A stretch of 64,000 nucleotides of DNA from Alteromonas marina (GCF_000808575.1 NZ_JWLW01000005.1:1-64000); one strand, 5' to 3'. Shown: positions 20,171-29,470, counted from the first letter of the stretch. Notes: generated by a model from the sequence alone, not told the origin. Made by a program: numbers and translations.

Positions 20171-20405
20171 TAATGCCTTTCTTTAAGTTATGTTCTAGTT
20201 ATAACAACGCGCGTTGATTTAGACAAATCTTAACGAGCCAGTCCTAGTCGCCAGCTCACCCATTGTCGCCTTCCTTGTTGTCATCCTTTATTATTTTTAG
20301 CTTTAGGTTACCTTGTCCGCTGTCATGGCATTGTCGTAAATCTGTTATTGCCGTGTCACTTTACATTTGTGTAATAGACTCACGTTTCATAAAGGTTTCT
20401 TATGC
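20171..20405. other. Spacer upstream of dapE
   Basis: Divergent region between the small membrane ORF and dapE. No further gene or clear promoter box was found. Confidence 0.4.
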
Positions 20406-21581
20406 ATGTCAATTCAGCCTTTACCTTCCATAGCGCCAGCTCGCAGTATTTATTTTGCCGAAGTGCTTATGGCAAGAGCGTCGATTACCCCACAGGACGC
20501 TGGTTGCCAAAGTTACCTGATATACAAGCTCGAAAAGCTCGGTTTCGTATGTGAGAAACATTCAATAAATGGTGTAAGTAACCTTGTCGCTAGGTGGGGG
20601 CAGGGCCCTGTTCAATTTGCATTTAGCGGTCATACTGATGTTGTGCCCCCAGGTCCTCTTGATAAGTGGAAGTCACCGCCTTTTAGTCCTGTAATTAGCA
20701 AAAATAAATTATATGGACGTGGTGCTGCCGATATGAAAACAGGCATCGCAGCCATGCTAGCGGCAACAGAGCGAACCATTGCCTCGTTAGATAAGGAAAA
20801 GGTCTCTTTCTGGTGGCTAATTACCAGTGATGAAGAAGGGGAGGCAGAGTGGGGCTCTAAATGGATAGCTGAATATTTGGCATCTAAAAATGTCCAGCTT
20901 GATATGTGCCTAGTAGGTGAACCTTCTGCATCTGCATCAACCGGCGATACGATTAAGATTGGACGCAGAGGCTCACTTTCCGGCACTATCCATATTGCAG
21001 GAAAGCAAGGTCACGTGGCCTATCCAAAGGCAGCGGTAAATGCTATCCACAAAGCGAGTAACGTGATTAACGCGTTAACAAAGTACCCGTTTGATAAGGG
21101 GAGTGATGACTTTCCTGGTACTACACTTCAAATAACACATATGGACACGGGAAGCTTCACCGATAACATAGTGCCTAGTGCCGTTCGTGTAGAGTTTAAT
21201 GTCAGATATTCGTGGCAGTTTGACCAAAATGGTTTAGCAACATTGCTACGCAGTATTATCAAAAGCGTTGATACAGAAGCCGAAGTTAGCTTTTCAAGAC
21301 CCTGTGAAGCTTACTTGAGCAAGCCTAACAGTAATGCGGAGCACTGCTTAATTGCCTGCGTAGAAAAAGCGATAAGGGGCGCTACAGGTCGTTACCCTGT
21401 TATCAGTACATCTGGCGGTACTTCTGACGGGCGTTTCTTTGCTAGTGAGCACACACAAGTGGTTGAAGTGGGTGTGCCAAACACTACCATTCACCAAATA
21501 AACGAACACATTCATGTGTCTGATTTGCTTACTCTTGAAGATATCTATACCGATATTCTCAAATTTGTTGGCGGTCGATAA
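20406..21581 (+). CDS. dapE: Succinyl-diaminopimelate desuccinylase
   Basis: M20-family zinc amidohydrolase of the lysine/meso-diaminopimelate pathway, releasing succinate from N-succinyl-LL-diaminopimelate. The ATG at 20406 gives 391 residues, with AAAGG about eight bases upstream; an open frame 13 codons longer is unlikely. Metal-site residues are visible: H76 and D78 in SGHTDVVPPG, D109 in DMKTG, the catalytic Glu pair at 143-144 in DEEGEAEWG, and a C-terminal His in NTTIHQINEHIH. Slightly longer than E. coli DapE (375). Stands alone, convergent with the acyltransferase gene. Confidence 0.9.
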   Translation: MSIQPLPSIAPARSIYFAEVLMARASITPQDAGCQSYLIYKLEKLGFVCEKHSINGVSNLVARWGQGPVQFAFSGHTDVVPPGPLDKWKSPPFSPVISKNKLYGRGAADMKTGIAAMLAATERTIASLDKEKVSFWWLITSDEEGEAEWGSKWIAEYLASKNVQLDMCLVGEPSASASTGDTIKIGRRGSLSGTIHIAGKQGHVAYPKAAVNAIHKASNVINALTKYPFDKGSDDFPGTTLQITHMDTGSFTDNIVPSAVRVEFNVRYSWQFDQNGLATLLRSIIKSVDTEAEVSFSRPCEAYLSKPNSNAEHCLIACVEKAIRGATGRYPVISTSGGTSDGRFFASEHTQVVEVGVPNTTIHQINEHIHVSDLLTLEDIYTDILKFVGGR

Positions 21582-21656
21582 TAACTTCTGATATTCCCTT
21601 TTTTCGGAAAGAAGCAGATTAGAAAAAAGAAGATTGAAAAGTACTAGCGTTGAAGA

Positions 21657-21681
21657 AGGGAGCGTTTATCAGACGCTCCCT
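21657..21681. terminator. Hairpin between convergent dapE and acyltransferase genes
   Basis: AGGGAGCGT-ttatcag-ACGCTCCCT, a perfect 9-bp stem at the 3' ends of both genes, with only weak T-runs. Could act in either direction. Confidence 0.55.
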
Positions 21682-21686
21682 CTTGC

Positions 21687-23405
21687 TTAGGCTGTGGCTT
21701 TAAGCTGAATATCGGTTAAATAGCGTTTGCGCTTTTTCTCAGTAAGCGTTTGCATATCAACCACCACCAGTCCGTCGATACAGTCGTTAAAATCTGGGTC
21801 GACATTAAAACCTAAAAATGCCACCCCGCCGTCTTTAGCTACTTCAGAATACTGCTTATACAGCGTTGGTACGTTTACGCCCATGTTAGCCAGTAAATGC
21901 TTTAGCTGCGTAAATTCTGTCTTGTAATCGTTACCTGTAAATTGATGTAACGCGTCGTTCGCCATTTGATAAGGTCGCTTGCAGGTCGCTTCGCCAAACT
22001 TGGCAGGAAAATAGGTAGAATAGAATTGTACCAATAAATCTTTAGCGGGTTCAGGATAGGCGTTACTGAGTGACACCGCACCGAAAAGGTAGCGATACTT
22101 TGGATAGCGGCTTAAAAATGCCCCGATACCAAACCACAAATAATCTAAACTACGCTTTCCCCAGTAGCGAGGCTGGACAAAGCTTCGCCCAAGCTCTAAG
22201 CCTTCTTTGAAGAGTTTATCGTTGTCCTTACCGTAATTAAATAAGGTCGCAGAGTAGAGCCCGGTAGGGTGGTCTGGCGCTGTCAAAAGCTCAGCATCGC
22301 CAAAGCGGTAGGCACCCACAATTTCTAAATCGTTGTCATCCCAAAGTACAAGGTGATAATAGTGGGAGTCGTACTGATCGATGTCTCTACGCTTGTTGGT
22401 ACCTTCGCCCACGGCTCGAAACGCCACTTCGCGCAGGCGGCCAATCTCTCGCATAATCGGTGAACAGCTTTTGTGTTGGTATAGGTAAATAGATTTTCCG
22501 TCGCCAGTTTCACCTAAATGTTCGCAGTCTCGCATAGCGCGGGCCAGTTCTTTTCTGTCTTCTGGCATGGCAATGGAAGCCTGTGTTTCAAATACGCCCT
22601 TCTTGTTACTGCCAATGCGATACAAGTGGCGCTTAAACAGCTTTACCTGTTCTTTTAGCGGTATATTGGTTTGCTGGTACGCTTCAAACGGAATAGGTTC
22701 ACCAATGCGCATAGGTAAATGCTTCTTACGCTGTTTGAACATCTCTTTCACGAGCAGCGCGGTGGCTAATGGCTTGTATACCATGGACACGCCGTAAAAG
22801 AGTGGGCTATTTTTCGCGTCTATATAAACCGGCAATATCGGCGACTTTGCCTGCCTTGCAATGCGTAAAAAACCTGTGTGCCATCTGGTGTCGCGAACAC
22901 CTTGTGGGCGTAATCGAGAAACTTCACCGGCAGGAAAAATCAGTATGGCGCCGTCGCTGTTAAGGTGTTTTTGAATTGCCGATAAATGCTGTTTTGGTGT
23001 GCCTCCCTGCATATTGTTTACAGGTAACAGCATATCGTGAAGCGGTTCAATGGCCATAAGCATTTCATTGGCGACCACTTTCAAGTCGTGACGTACTTCA
23101 CTAACCAGCTTTATAAGCGCAAGTGCGTCGAGTGAGCCAATCGGATGGTTAGCAATAATCACCACTCTACCTTCACTTGGAATGCGCTCTTTTTCTACAT
23201 CGCGCGTGGAGTAGCTGATATTAAAATATTCCAGCACTTGCTCTACGAAATCGATATCTTCGTAATGCGGATAGGCTTCACCAAATTCAGTAATTTCACG
23301 TTCGTGAAGAAGGTGCCTTAAGACGAATGACAGCGACTTAAATAGAATGGGGTTGTTCGCTACTTGAGGATAATGCTTGTTCAGTACGTCATTTACAGTA
23401 AACAT
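21687..23405 (-). CDS. Two-domain acyltransferase (PlsC-like + GNAT), OlsF-like
   Basis: 572 residues from ATG 23405 (ACAGG seven bases upstream); 23 further upstream codons lack a good ribosome site. The N-terminal half is a lysophospholipid-acyltransferase fold with NHPIGSLD (86-93, an H-x5-D variant) and FPAGE (157-161). The C-terminal ~260 residues are a GNAT-type N-acyltransferase of the hemolysin/OlsB-like kind, with LREVAFRAVGEG and LELGRSFVQPRYW. This architecture is that of OlsF, which makes ornithine lipids in one protein by N-acylating ornithine and then O-acylating the product. The substrate is inferred; other aminolipids are possible. Probably a peripheral inner-membrane enzyme. 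Confidence 0.72.
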   Translation of the reverse strand: MFTVNDVLNKHYPQVANNPILFKSLSFVLRHLLHEREITEFGEAYPHYEDIDFVEQVLEYFNISYSTRDVEKERIPSEGRVVIIANHPIGSLDALALIKLVSEVRHDLKVVANEMLMAIEPLHDMLLPVNNMQGGTPKQHLSAIQKHLNSDGAILIFPAGEVSRLRPQGVRDTRWHTGFLRIARQAKSPILPVYIDAKNSPLFYGVSMVYKPLATALLVKEMFKQRKKHLPMRIGEPIPFEAYQQTNIPLKEQVKLFKRHLYRIGSNKKGVFETQASIAMPEDRKELARAMRDCEHLGETGDGKSIYLYQHKSCSPIMREIGRLREVAFRAVGEGTNKRRDIDQYDSHYYHLVLWDDNDLEIVGAYRFGDAELLTAPDHPTGLYSATLFNYGKDNDKLFKEGLELGRSFVQPRYWGKRSLDYLWFGIGAFLSRYPKYRYLFGAVSLSNAYPEPAKDLLVQFYSTYFPAKFGEATCKRPYQMANDALHQFTGNDYKTEFTQLKHLLANMGVNVPTLYKQYSEVAKDGGVAFLGFNVDPDFNDCIDGLVVVDMQTLTEKKRKRYLTDIQLKATA

Positions 23406-23573
23406 AGAACCTGTTTCTCTTCCGGTTTTGGCGAACAATAGCAGGGCAATGTGACGCTTTTCACACAGTTTCATGGCAGTTATTTGACAGTGTTAAAAAG
23501 TTGTAACTATGACCTGTTAACCTATGATATGAGGCACAGGTCAGCAGCCCCTAACCTTGATGGATGGGTTTGG

Positions 23574-23597
23574 AATTCACCTGTTGCTTGGTGAATT
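23574..23597. repeat. Short inverted repeat
   Basis: AATTCACC (23574-23581) and GGTGAATT (23590-23597), 8-bp arms with an 8-base loop, between two minus-strand genes. Purpose unknown. Confidence 0.4.
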
Positions 23598-23640
23598 GCA
23601 AGAGTCAGGGGCCGTTACAGCCCCATTTGTGTAATGCCAG

Positions 23641-24438
23641 CTATGCCGCTTCTGAGCGAGAGGTTTTGGTTGTAATTGGTGTTACGGTGGCTGACTCTAG
23701 TGAATCAAGGTAATGAATAAGAGATAAGTTACCGTTCACGTCTTCTGACAGTGCACTGCAGTTTTCTATCCAGTCCCCATCATTAATGTAGTGAATGCCG
23801 TTTTCAAAGCTGCTTTCAGGGTGATGAATATGGCCACACACAACACCGTCGAGCCCCATTTCATCGGCGCGCCTGCAGCATGCTTCTCGATAACGGGCGA
23901 TGGCTTCATTCGCTCCCTTAATGTGTTTTTTAATATAGCCCGCAAGTGACCAATATTCTCGCTTGCGCCACGCGCGTAGGCGATTGAACTCTCTATTTAG
24001 AAAAAGCAAAAGGTCGTAACCTTTATCGCCAATCCACGCATGGAATTTGCCCATAGTTACATCGCCATCGAACTGATCGCCATGTAAGACTAAATAACGC
24101 TTCCCTTTTGCTGTGGTGTGAACCAACTCTCGCTCTATTTCTATATCACCGAAGGCCATACCAGAATAAGACTGAATTGGTTCATCGTGGTTGCCGGGTA
24201 GGTACACCACACGGGTGCCGTCTTGGCTCATTTGCATGAATTTGTGCATGACTTGATTGTGCGCCTGTGGCCAGCGAAATTGCTTGGTCATTTGCCACAT
24301 GTCAACGATATCTCCCACCAAATAGAGGGTGTCTACAGTGATGCTATTAAGAAAGGAAAGTAAGTATTCAGCTTTGCAGTCGCGATTTCCTAAATGGATA
24401 TCAGAAAGCCAAAGTGTTCGATAGTGTGTCTTTTTCAT
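23641..24438 (-). CDS. Calcineurin-like phosphoesterase, LpxH-type
   Basis: 265-residue metallophosphoesterase of the UDP-2,3-diacylglucosamine diphosphatase group (COG2908). The five family blocks are visible: SDIHLGN (12-18), GDIVDMW (42-48), GNHDE (82-86), LHGDQFD and CGHIHHPE. LpxH cleaves UDP-2,3-diacylglucosamine to lipid X in lipid A synthesis. This longer, more basic protein may instead be the second LpxH-like paralogue found in many gammaproteobacteria, whose substrate is not settled. No membrane segment; a basic, Trp/Arg-rich middle region could touch membranes. It lies upstream of the OlsF-like gene on the same strand, 235 bases apart. Confidence 0.8.
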   Translation of the reverse strand: MKKTHYRTLWLSDIHLGNRDCKAEYLLSFLNSITVDTLYLVGDIVDMWQMTKQFRWPQAHNQVMHKFMQMSQDGTRVVYLPGNHDEPIQSYSGMAFGDIEIERELVHTTAKGKRYLVLHGDQFDGDVTMGKFHAWIGDKGYDLLLFLNREFNRLRAWRKREYWSLAGYIKKHIKGANEAIARYREACCRRADEMGLDGVVCGHIHHPESSFENGIHYINDGDWIENCSALSEDVNGNLSLIHYLDSLESATVTPITTKTSRSEAA

Positions 24439-24541
24439 AGCGGTTTCCCAAAGCGATGCCTTGGATCGTCACTATAGGTTTGCAAATTGACACTACCGTG
24501 ACGCTTGCTTGACCATTGTGTTACAGCAACATAAATACGCG

Positions 24542-25447
24542 CTATAACTCCAACTTGTTCGACACTTCTAAAAGCTTATTCCGCATCCATACATTCACTA
24601 AATCCTCATCGGCGTGTTTGTGCCAGTACATGTGTACGGGGAGTGGGGGGACGTCAAATGGAAGGGGCAGAATTTCGATATCGAATTTATTACTGAATTG
24701 TTGGGCGAATCGCGTTGGCATGGTCAGCAAAAGATCGCATTGGCTCACTACGTTAACAGCGGCAAAGTAGTGTTCGCACTGCAACGCGATGTTGCGATGC
24801 AAATTGTGCTGAGCAAGGGCTAGATCTACTGTATCCAATTTAGAGTCTTTTAAAGACACAAGCGCATGCTGTGCAACTGAGTAGCTTTTGATACTCGGGT
24901 TATCTACGTAGCTATTGCTAGGCGCGCATACCACGACAAACGTTTCTTCGCAGATAAAATGAGAGCGAATGTCACGGCTGGTGGGAACTAACGCGTCAAT
25001 TACGATATCAAGCTCTTTAGCGGCTAACGCGGGAGCAAGCTCGGGCCAGGTAACCTGTCTGCTATTCACCGTGATATTGGGAGTATGTTTAACAAGCTCA
25101 GGAATAAGCTCGGGAAAAAATATAGATTCTAAAATATCTCGTAAACCAAGGTTTATCTGACGAGATTTATCACTTATATCAAAGCTCACTTCGCCTTTTA
25201 ACGTGCTTTCAAGGGTTTCTATTGATTTCACAACCGATGCAATAATGCCTTGGCAAAATGGGGTAGGCACGACTTGTCGTCCATGACGAATAAACAGCGG
25301 GTCATCAAATTTCTCTCGCAGACGACCTAAGGCGTGACTCACCGCAGGCTGAGTAATATGCAGTGCGTTGGCGGCTTTCGTAATACTGCCATGATCGTAG
25401 ACCGCGCGCAGCACAACAAACAAATTTAGGTCTAATTTTCCATGCAT
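24542..25447 (-). CDS. LysR-family transcriptional regulator
   Basis: 301 residues: an N-terminal winged helix-turn-helix (about 5-65, with GSITKAANALHITQPAVSHA) and a periplasmic-binding-protein-like effector domain. Divergent from the transporter operon that begins 119 bases away, the standard layout for a LysR regulator of its neighbour. It is therefore expected to control 25567-29470 and its own gene. The co-inducer is unknown; the transported compound is the natural guess. Confidence 0.92.
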   Translation of the reverse strand: MHGKLDLNLFVVLRAVYDHGSITKAANALHITQPAVSHALGRLREKFDDPLFIRHGRQVVPTPFCQGIIASVVKSIETLESTLKGEVSFDISDKSRQINLGLRDILESIFFPELIPELVKHTPNITVNSRQVTWPELAPALAAKELDIVIDALVPTSRDIRSHFICEETFVVVCAPSNSYVDNPSIKSYSVAQHALVSLKDSKLDTVDLALAQHNLHRNIALQCEHYFAAVNVVSQCDLLLTMPTRFAQQFSNKFDIEILPLPFDVPPLPVHMYWHKHADEDLVNVWMRNKLLEVSNKLEL

Positions 25448-25566
25448 ATCATTTATGGGTTTCCATAATAAGGCATCATTTTTATTTATTATTAAACAGG
25501 GTACACTGGCTTAAATGTTAATAAAAGGTTTCTTTTATAGAGGCTTCTTTTGTAAGGGGCGTGTGC

Positions 25567-26466
25567 ATGCAGGCATCTGTACTTACCGAGGTGTTGTTAC
25601 CTCTAGCGTTGGCATTTGTTATGTTTGGTATGGGGCTAACGCTAACCCTTGCTGATTTTGCCCGACTACTTAAAGCACCTAAAGCCGTAATAACGGGTTT
25701 TATAGGGCAAATTATATTGCTGCCTCTGTTAGCGCTAGGACTGTGCTTTGTTTTTGGTCTACCCGATTATATTGCGGTTGGAGTCATGGTTTTAGCGGCA
25801 TGCCCAGGCGGCACGACCAGTAATTTAATCAGCCACATCGCAAAAGCAAATCTGGCCCTTTCAGTAAGCTTAACCGCTATTTCTACCATCGCTTGTGTTT
25901 TCTCAACGCCCTTTATCATTCAATTTGCTCTTGATTACTTTGTAAAAGAAAACGCGCCAGACTTTTCTATTATTCAAACAGTGATCGGGCTGGTTGGTAT
26001 ATCAATTGTACCGGTTATTTTAGGCATGACCATTCGTCGCGTTAACAGCAGGTTTGCTACTAAAACTGAAAGCTTCTTCCGGCAGTTTTCCATGTACTTC
26101 ATGTTGCTCATGATTGTGGGCGTGCTGGTTTCAGAAAGAAACAATTTAGCCGCGTCCTTTGAAAGCGCGTTTTTGGCTTGCTTAACGTTAAATTTATTAT
26201 CGGTATTGTTAGGGCTCGGGCTTGCAAAGCTTTCAAACCTAGCATTTAAAGACTCGCTCACGCTGGCCATTGAAATAGGCGTGCAAAACGCGGCGCTTGC
26301 AATGCTGATATGTATTACCTTTTTAGATTCGCCTGATTACGCGATTGCACCTGGTGTATATGGCGTAGCAATGTACATCGGGCCAACACTATTGGCCCTG
26401 TGGGCAAAACGAAAAATGCGTAACGAACAGCCTTCAGCGCCGCTGCATAAGACGGGATCAGTTTGA
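25567..26466 (+). CDS. Bile acid:sodium symporter family (BASS/SBF) transporter
   Basis: Inner-membrane carrier of 299 residues with about ten hydrophobic segments, SBF fold. The CPGGTTSNLIS motif (about residues 79-89) is the crossover/sodium-site signature of the family. The ATG at 25567 lies seven bases after AAGGGG; a GTG two codons earlier sits too close to it. Relatives move bile acids, pantoate, pyruvate or other organic anions with sodium, so the substrate cannot be read from sequence. First gene of the operon. Confidence 0.88.
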   Translation: MQASVLTEVLLPLALAFVMFGMGLTLTLADFARLLKAPKAVITGFIGQIILLPLLALGLCFVFGLPDYIAVGVMVLAACPGGTTSNLISHIAKANLALSVSLTAISTIACVFSTPFIIQFALDYFVKENAPDFSIIQTVIGLVGISIVPVILGMTIRRVNSRFATKTESFFRQFSMYFMLLMIVGVLVSERNNLAASFESAFLACLTLNLLSVLLGLGLAKLSNLAFKDSLTLAIEIGVQNAALAMLICITFLDSPDYAIAPGVYGVAMYIGPTLLALWAKRKMRNEQPSAPLHKTGSV

Positions 26467-26588
26467 CTGATAAGGCGGTCAATTAGAGAGAATAGTGAAG
26501 TACTGATTAGCGCTTAGCACAATAAAGCGCAACTCAACATAAACGCCGATACGAGAATAATGAAACAAGAACAGTTAGGAAACACATC

Positions 26589-27419
26589 ATGCGCGTATTG
26601 ATTACCGGTGGCGCGACCGGCTTAGGTCAGGCCATTGCCCTTAAGTGGGCGGGAAAGTGGGCAGGCAAAGACGAGGGATTAGATATTTGCATTGCCGACA
26701 TTAACCAAGAAAGAGGCGATGAAACGGTAAATGCGCTATCCGCCCAAGGTGCTAATGCGTTTTACATCCATTGCGATATAACCTCTGAAAATGATGTTCA
26801 AACGTTGGCGAACACCTTAGAAAATCGCTGGGGCGGTGTTGACACTGTGTTTAACAATGCGGGTGTTGCTTCTGGTGGCAGCCTTTTAGATGAGAGCATT
26901 GAGCAGTGGCAGTGGGTGTTTGATATTAATGTGTTAGGCATGGTGAGAGTCAGTCGCGCTCTCTTACCGTTAATGCGAGAGCAAGGCGGTGGCTATTTCA
27001 TTAATATTGCATCGCAAGCAGGGCTAACGCCTATTCCTTATATGGGAAGCTATAACGCGGTTAAAGCCGCAGTCGTGTCGTTTTCTGAAACCATGAAGTT
27101 GGAATTAGCACCTGACAATATTGACGTTAGTGTAGTTTGTCCAAGCTTCTTCAAAACGAATTTAGATGAGTCGATGCGCAGCACCAACCCTGCGTCGCAC
27201 AAAATGCTCAATAAATTCTTCGCTAAGGCAGACATGACGAAAGAAGAAGTGGCCGAGTCTATTTATCAACAAGTCAATAAAAAGCAATTTCTTATTCTTA
27301 CCCATAAACTGGGCAAACGCGCTTTCCTGTTAAAGAAGCTGCTGCCAACCCAGCGTTATATCAAAAATATGCTTAATCAAACGAAGATGATGAAGCGTGC
27401 AATGGAAAAACAGAGTTAG
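26589..27419 (+). CDS. Short-chain dehydrogenase/reductase
   Basis: 276-residue classical SDR. The nucleotide motif TGGATGLGQAIA (6-17) and D37 at the end of strand 2 favour NAD over NADP. NNAG is at 89-92, and the catalytic residues are S142, Y155 and K159. A C-terminal basic stretch could be membrane-associated. The sequence KWAGKWAGK (19-27) comes from a 12-base tandem duplication (26643-26666) just after the cofactor loop. Second gene of the cluster, 122 bases after the transporter. Substrate unknown, likely an alcohol/ketone pair. Confidence 0.9.
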   Translation: MRVLITGGATGLGQAIALKWAGKWAGKDEGLDICIADINQERGDETVNALSAQGANAFYIHCDITSENDVQTLANTLENRWGGVDTVFNNAGVASGGSLLDESIEQWQWVFDINVLGMVRVSRALLPLMREQGGGYFINIASQAGLTPIPYMGSYNAVKAAVVSFSETMKLELAPDNIDVSVVCPSFFKTNLDESMRSTNPASHKMLNKFFAKADMTKEEVAESIYQQVNKKQFLILTHKLGKRAFLLKKLLPTQRYIKNMLNQTKMMKRAMEKQS

Positions 27420-27587
27420 GCAAAACGGAAACGGGCTCACGTATGTTTGTCGCCAAGCTGTCCGAAGATAGTTGTCGAGCTGCACTTGTGCTGGCACAAA
27501 CCGAAAGCAGGGGTGTCGTTGAGCAAAAGATTGTGAGTAAGCACTTTGAATAACTCCTTTGTAACAGAATTAAAAGAAGAATGAGAT

Positions 27588-28718
27588 ATGCAACAACAGG
27601 TCGTAGATAGAGCCGACAGCGTGCGTGCGGGCGAAGAGCTAGACGTCAGCGCTGTGCACAATTGGCTTAAGGGAAATATTAGTGCCTCGAATCCATCATT
27701 GGAGGCCACGATACAAAGTAGCGATAAGTTGCCTCAAGTCACCCAGTATTCTGGGGGCGCGTCTAATTGGACGTACTGCTTGGACTATCAAGGCAGTAAA
27801 CAAAACCAGAGCGAACAAACGTCGTTAATTTTGCGTCGGGCACCAGCAGGTACTAAAGCTAAAGGTGCTCACGATATGGGGCGGGAGTACCGGTTGCAGC
27901 ATGCGTTAAAGCCTGTTTATCGCTATGTGCCAGAGATGCTTGGACTTTGTGAAGACAAGAGCGTTATAGGCACAGAGTTTTACGTAATGGAGAAGTTTAC
28001 CGGCGTGATACCACGTAAGAACTTACCCAAAGGCCTAAACACGTCTGAGCAGCAAACCAAACAACTCTGCACTAATGTACTTGATAGCTTAATCGAGCTT
28101 CATAAAGTGGATTATAAGAAAGCGGGGCTTGAGCACTTAGGTAAAGGTGCTGGCTACATAGAACGCCAAATAAGCGGGTGGAGCGAACGCTATAGTAAAG
28201 CAAAAACCTGGAATGTCCCCTCGGGTAAAAAAATAATGCGCTGGCTAGAAAACCACATGCCCACTAATGAACGCATTTGTATTACCCACAATGACTTCCG
28301 ATTCGACAACGTGGTGTTAAAGCCAAATAACTATACGCAAATTATCGGTGTGTTGGACTGGGAACTGGCGACCTTGGGCGACCCGCTTATGGACTTGGGT
28401 AATACCTTGGCGTATTGGGTACAAGCGGATGATGACTTTTTGGCCCAATCAACACGCCGCCAGCCTACTCATTTACCCGGTATGCTAACTCGAAAGCAGG
28501 TGGTTGCGTACTACTGCAAAGAGATGGAAATAGATGTAGATGATTTTACCTTTTACGAGGTATACGGGCTTTTCCGTTTAGCCGGTATTGCCCAGCAAAT
28601 TTACTATCGATACCACCACAAGCAAACCAATAATCCAGCGTTTAAAAACTTTTGGATCTTCATTCATTACTTAATGTGGCGTTGTAATAAGGCCATAAAA
28701 GCATCAGGAAAACGATAA
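27588..28718 (+). CDS. Phosphotransferase family protein (APH fold, ACAD10-like)
   Basis: 376 residues with the aminoglycoside-phosphotransferase/choline-kinase fold. Catalytic loop HNDFRFDN (234-241) and metal-binding DWE (257-259) followed by LGDPLMDLG are intact. N-terminal SGGASNWTY and LRRAPAG resemble the kinase-like domain of ACAD10/ACAD11 proteins, which phosphorylate 4-hydroxyacyl groups; many bacteria encode it next to an acyl-CoA dehydrogenase, but none is present here. Its stop overlaps the next ATG (TAATG), so the two are translationally coupled. Confidence 0.82.
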   Translation: MQQQVVDRADSVRAGEELDVSAVHNWLKGNISASNPSLEATIQSSDKLPQVTQYSGGASNWTYCLDYQGSKQNQSEQTSLILRRAPAGTKAKGAHDMGREYRLQHALKPVYRYVPEMLGLCEDKSVIGTEFYVMEKFTGVIPRKNLPKGLNTSEQQTKQLCTNVLDSLIELHKVDYKKAGLEHLGKGAGYIERQISGWSERYSKAKTWNVPSGKKIMRWLENHMPTNERICITHNDFRFDNVVLKPNNYTQIIGVLDWELATLGDPLMDLGNTLAYWVQADDDFLAQSTRRQPTHLPGMLTRKQVVAYYCKEMEIDVDDFTFYEVYGLFRLAGIAQQIYYRYHHKQTNNPAFKNFWIFIHYLMWRCNKAIKASGKR

Positions 28719-29470
28719 TGACAACAAGACGCAATATTCTGATCACAGGCGCGAGTTCAGGTCTAGGCAAGGGAATGGCGATTGAGTTTGCCAAACAGGG
28801 GTGTAACTTAGCCCTATGCGCAAGACGCTTTGAGAATTTAGAAAAATTGAAAGACGAATTGCATTCAATTAACCCAAACATTGATGTGTATATTCGCTCG
28901 CTGGATGTCAATGATCACGATGCGGTTTTTGAAGTATTCGACGCATTCAAAGCCGACATGGGGACCCTTGATAGAGTCATTGTGAACGCAGGAATGGGCA
29001 AGGGTGCGTCTATTGGAACAGGGTATTTCCACGCTAATAAGCAAACGGCGGTGACTAACTTTGTGTCGGCGCTAGCACAATGTGAAGCGGCAATGGCTAT
29101 CTTTAGGGCGCAAAATAGTGGTCATCTTGTGACGATTTCATCTATAAGCGCGGTGCGCGGCTTTAGGCGCGCCATGACTGTATACGCAGCAACAAAAGCA
29201 GGGCTTACATCAATGACCGAAGGCATTCGAATGGATGTAATGAATACGCCGATTAACGTCACCTGTATTCACCCCGGTTTTATTCGCAGCGAAATAAACG
29301 AAAAGGTGGAAAAAGTACCGTTTATTGTTGATACAGATGTGGGCTGTCGCGCGATGGTCAATGCAATCAACAAGGAAAAAGCGAATGCGTTTGTACCAAG
29401 CTGGCCGTGGGCCATCCTTCACTGGATCATGCGTATTGCACCGGCAAGCTCAATAAGAAAAATGAGCTGA
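28718..29470 (+). CDS. Short-chain dehydrogenase/reductase
   Basis: 250-residue SDR with TGASSGLGKGMA (10-21), NAG at 90-92, and catalytic S142 (or a neighbouring Ser), Y156 and K160. An Arg pair after strand 2 (CARRFEN) suggests NADP preference, unlike the first SDR of the cluster. The C-terminal hydrophobic WPWAILHWIMRIAP may anchor it to the membrane. Last gene of the putative operon. Substrate unknown. Confidence 0.9.
   Translation: MTTRRNILITGASSGLGKGMAIEFAKQGCNLALCARRFENLEKLKDELHSINPNIDVYIRSLDVNDHDAVFEVFDAFKADMGTLDRVIVNAGMGKGASIGTGYFHANKQTAVTNFVSALAQCEAAMAIFRAQNSGHLVTISSISAVRGFRRAMTVYAATKAGLTSMTEGIRMDVMNTPINVTCIHPGFIRSEINEKVEKVPFIVDTDVGCRAMVNAINKEKANAFVPSWPWAILHWIMRIAPASSIRKMS

Noticed and set aside
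27443-27553. 36-codon ORF in the gap between the first SDR and the phosphotransferase gene
   Set aside because: No ribosome binding site and no recognisable feature; length is within chance for this composition.
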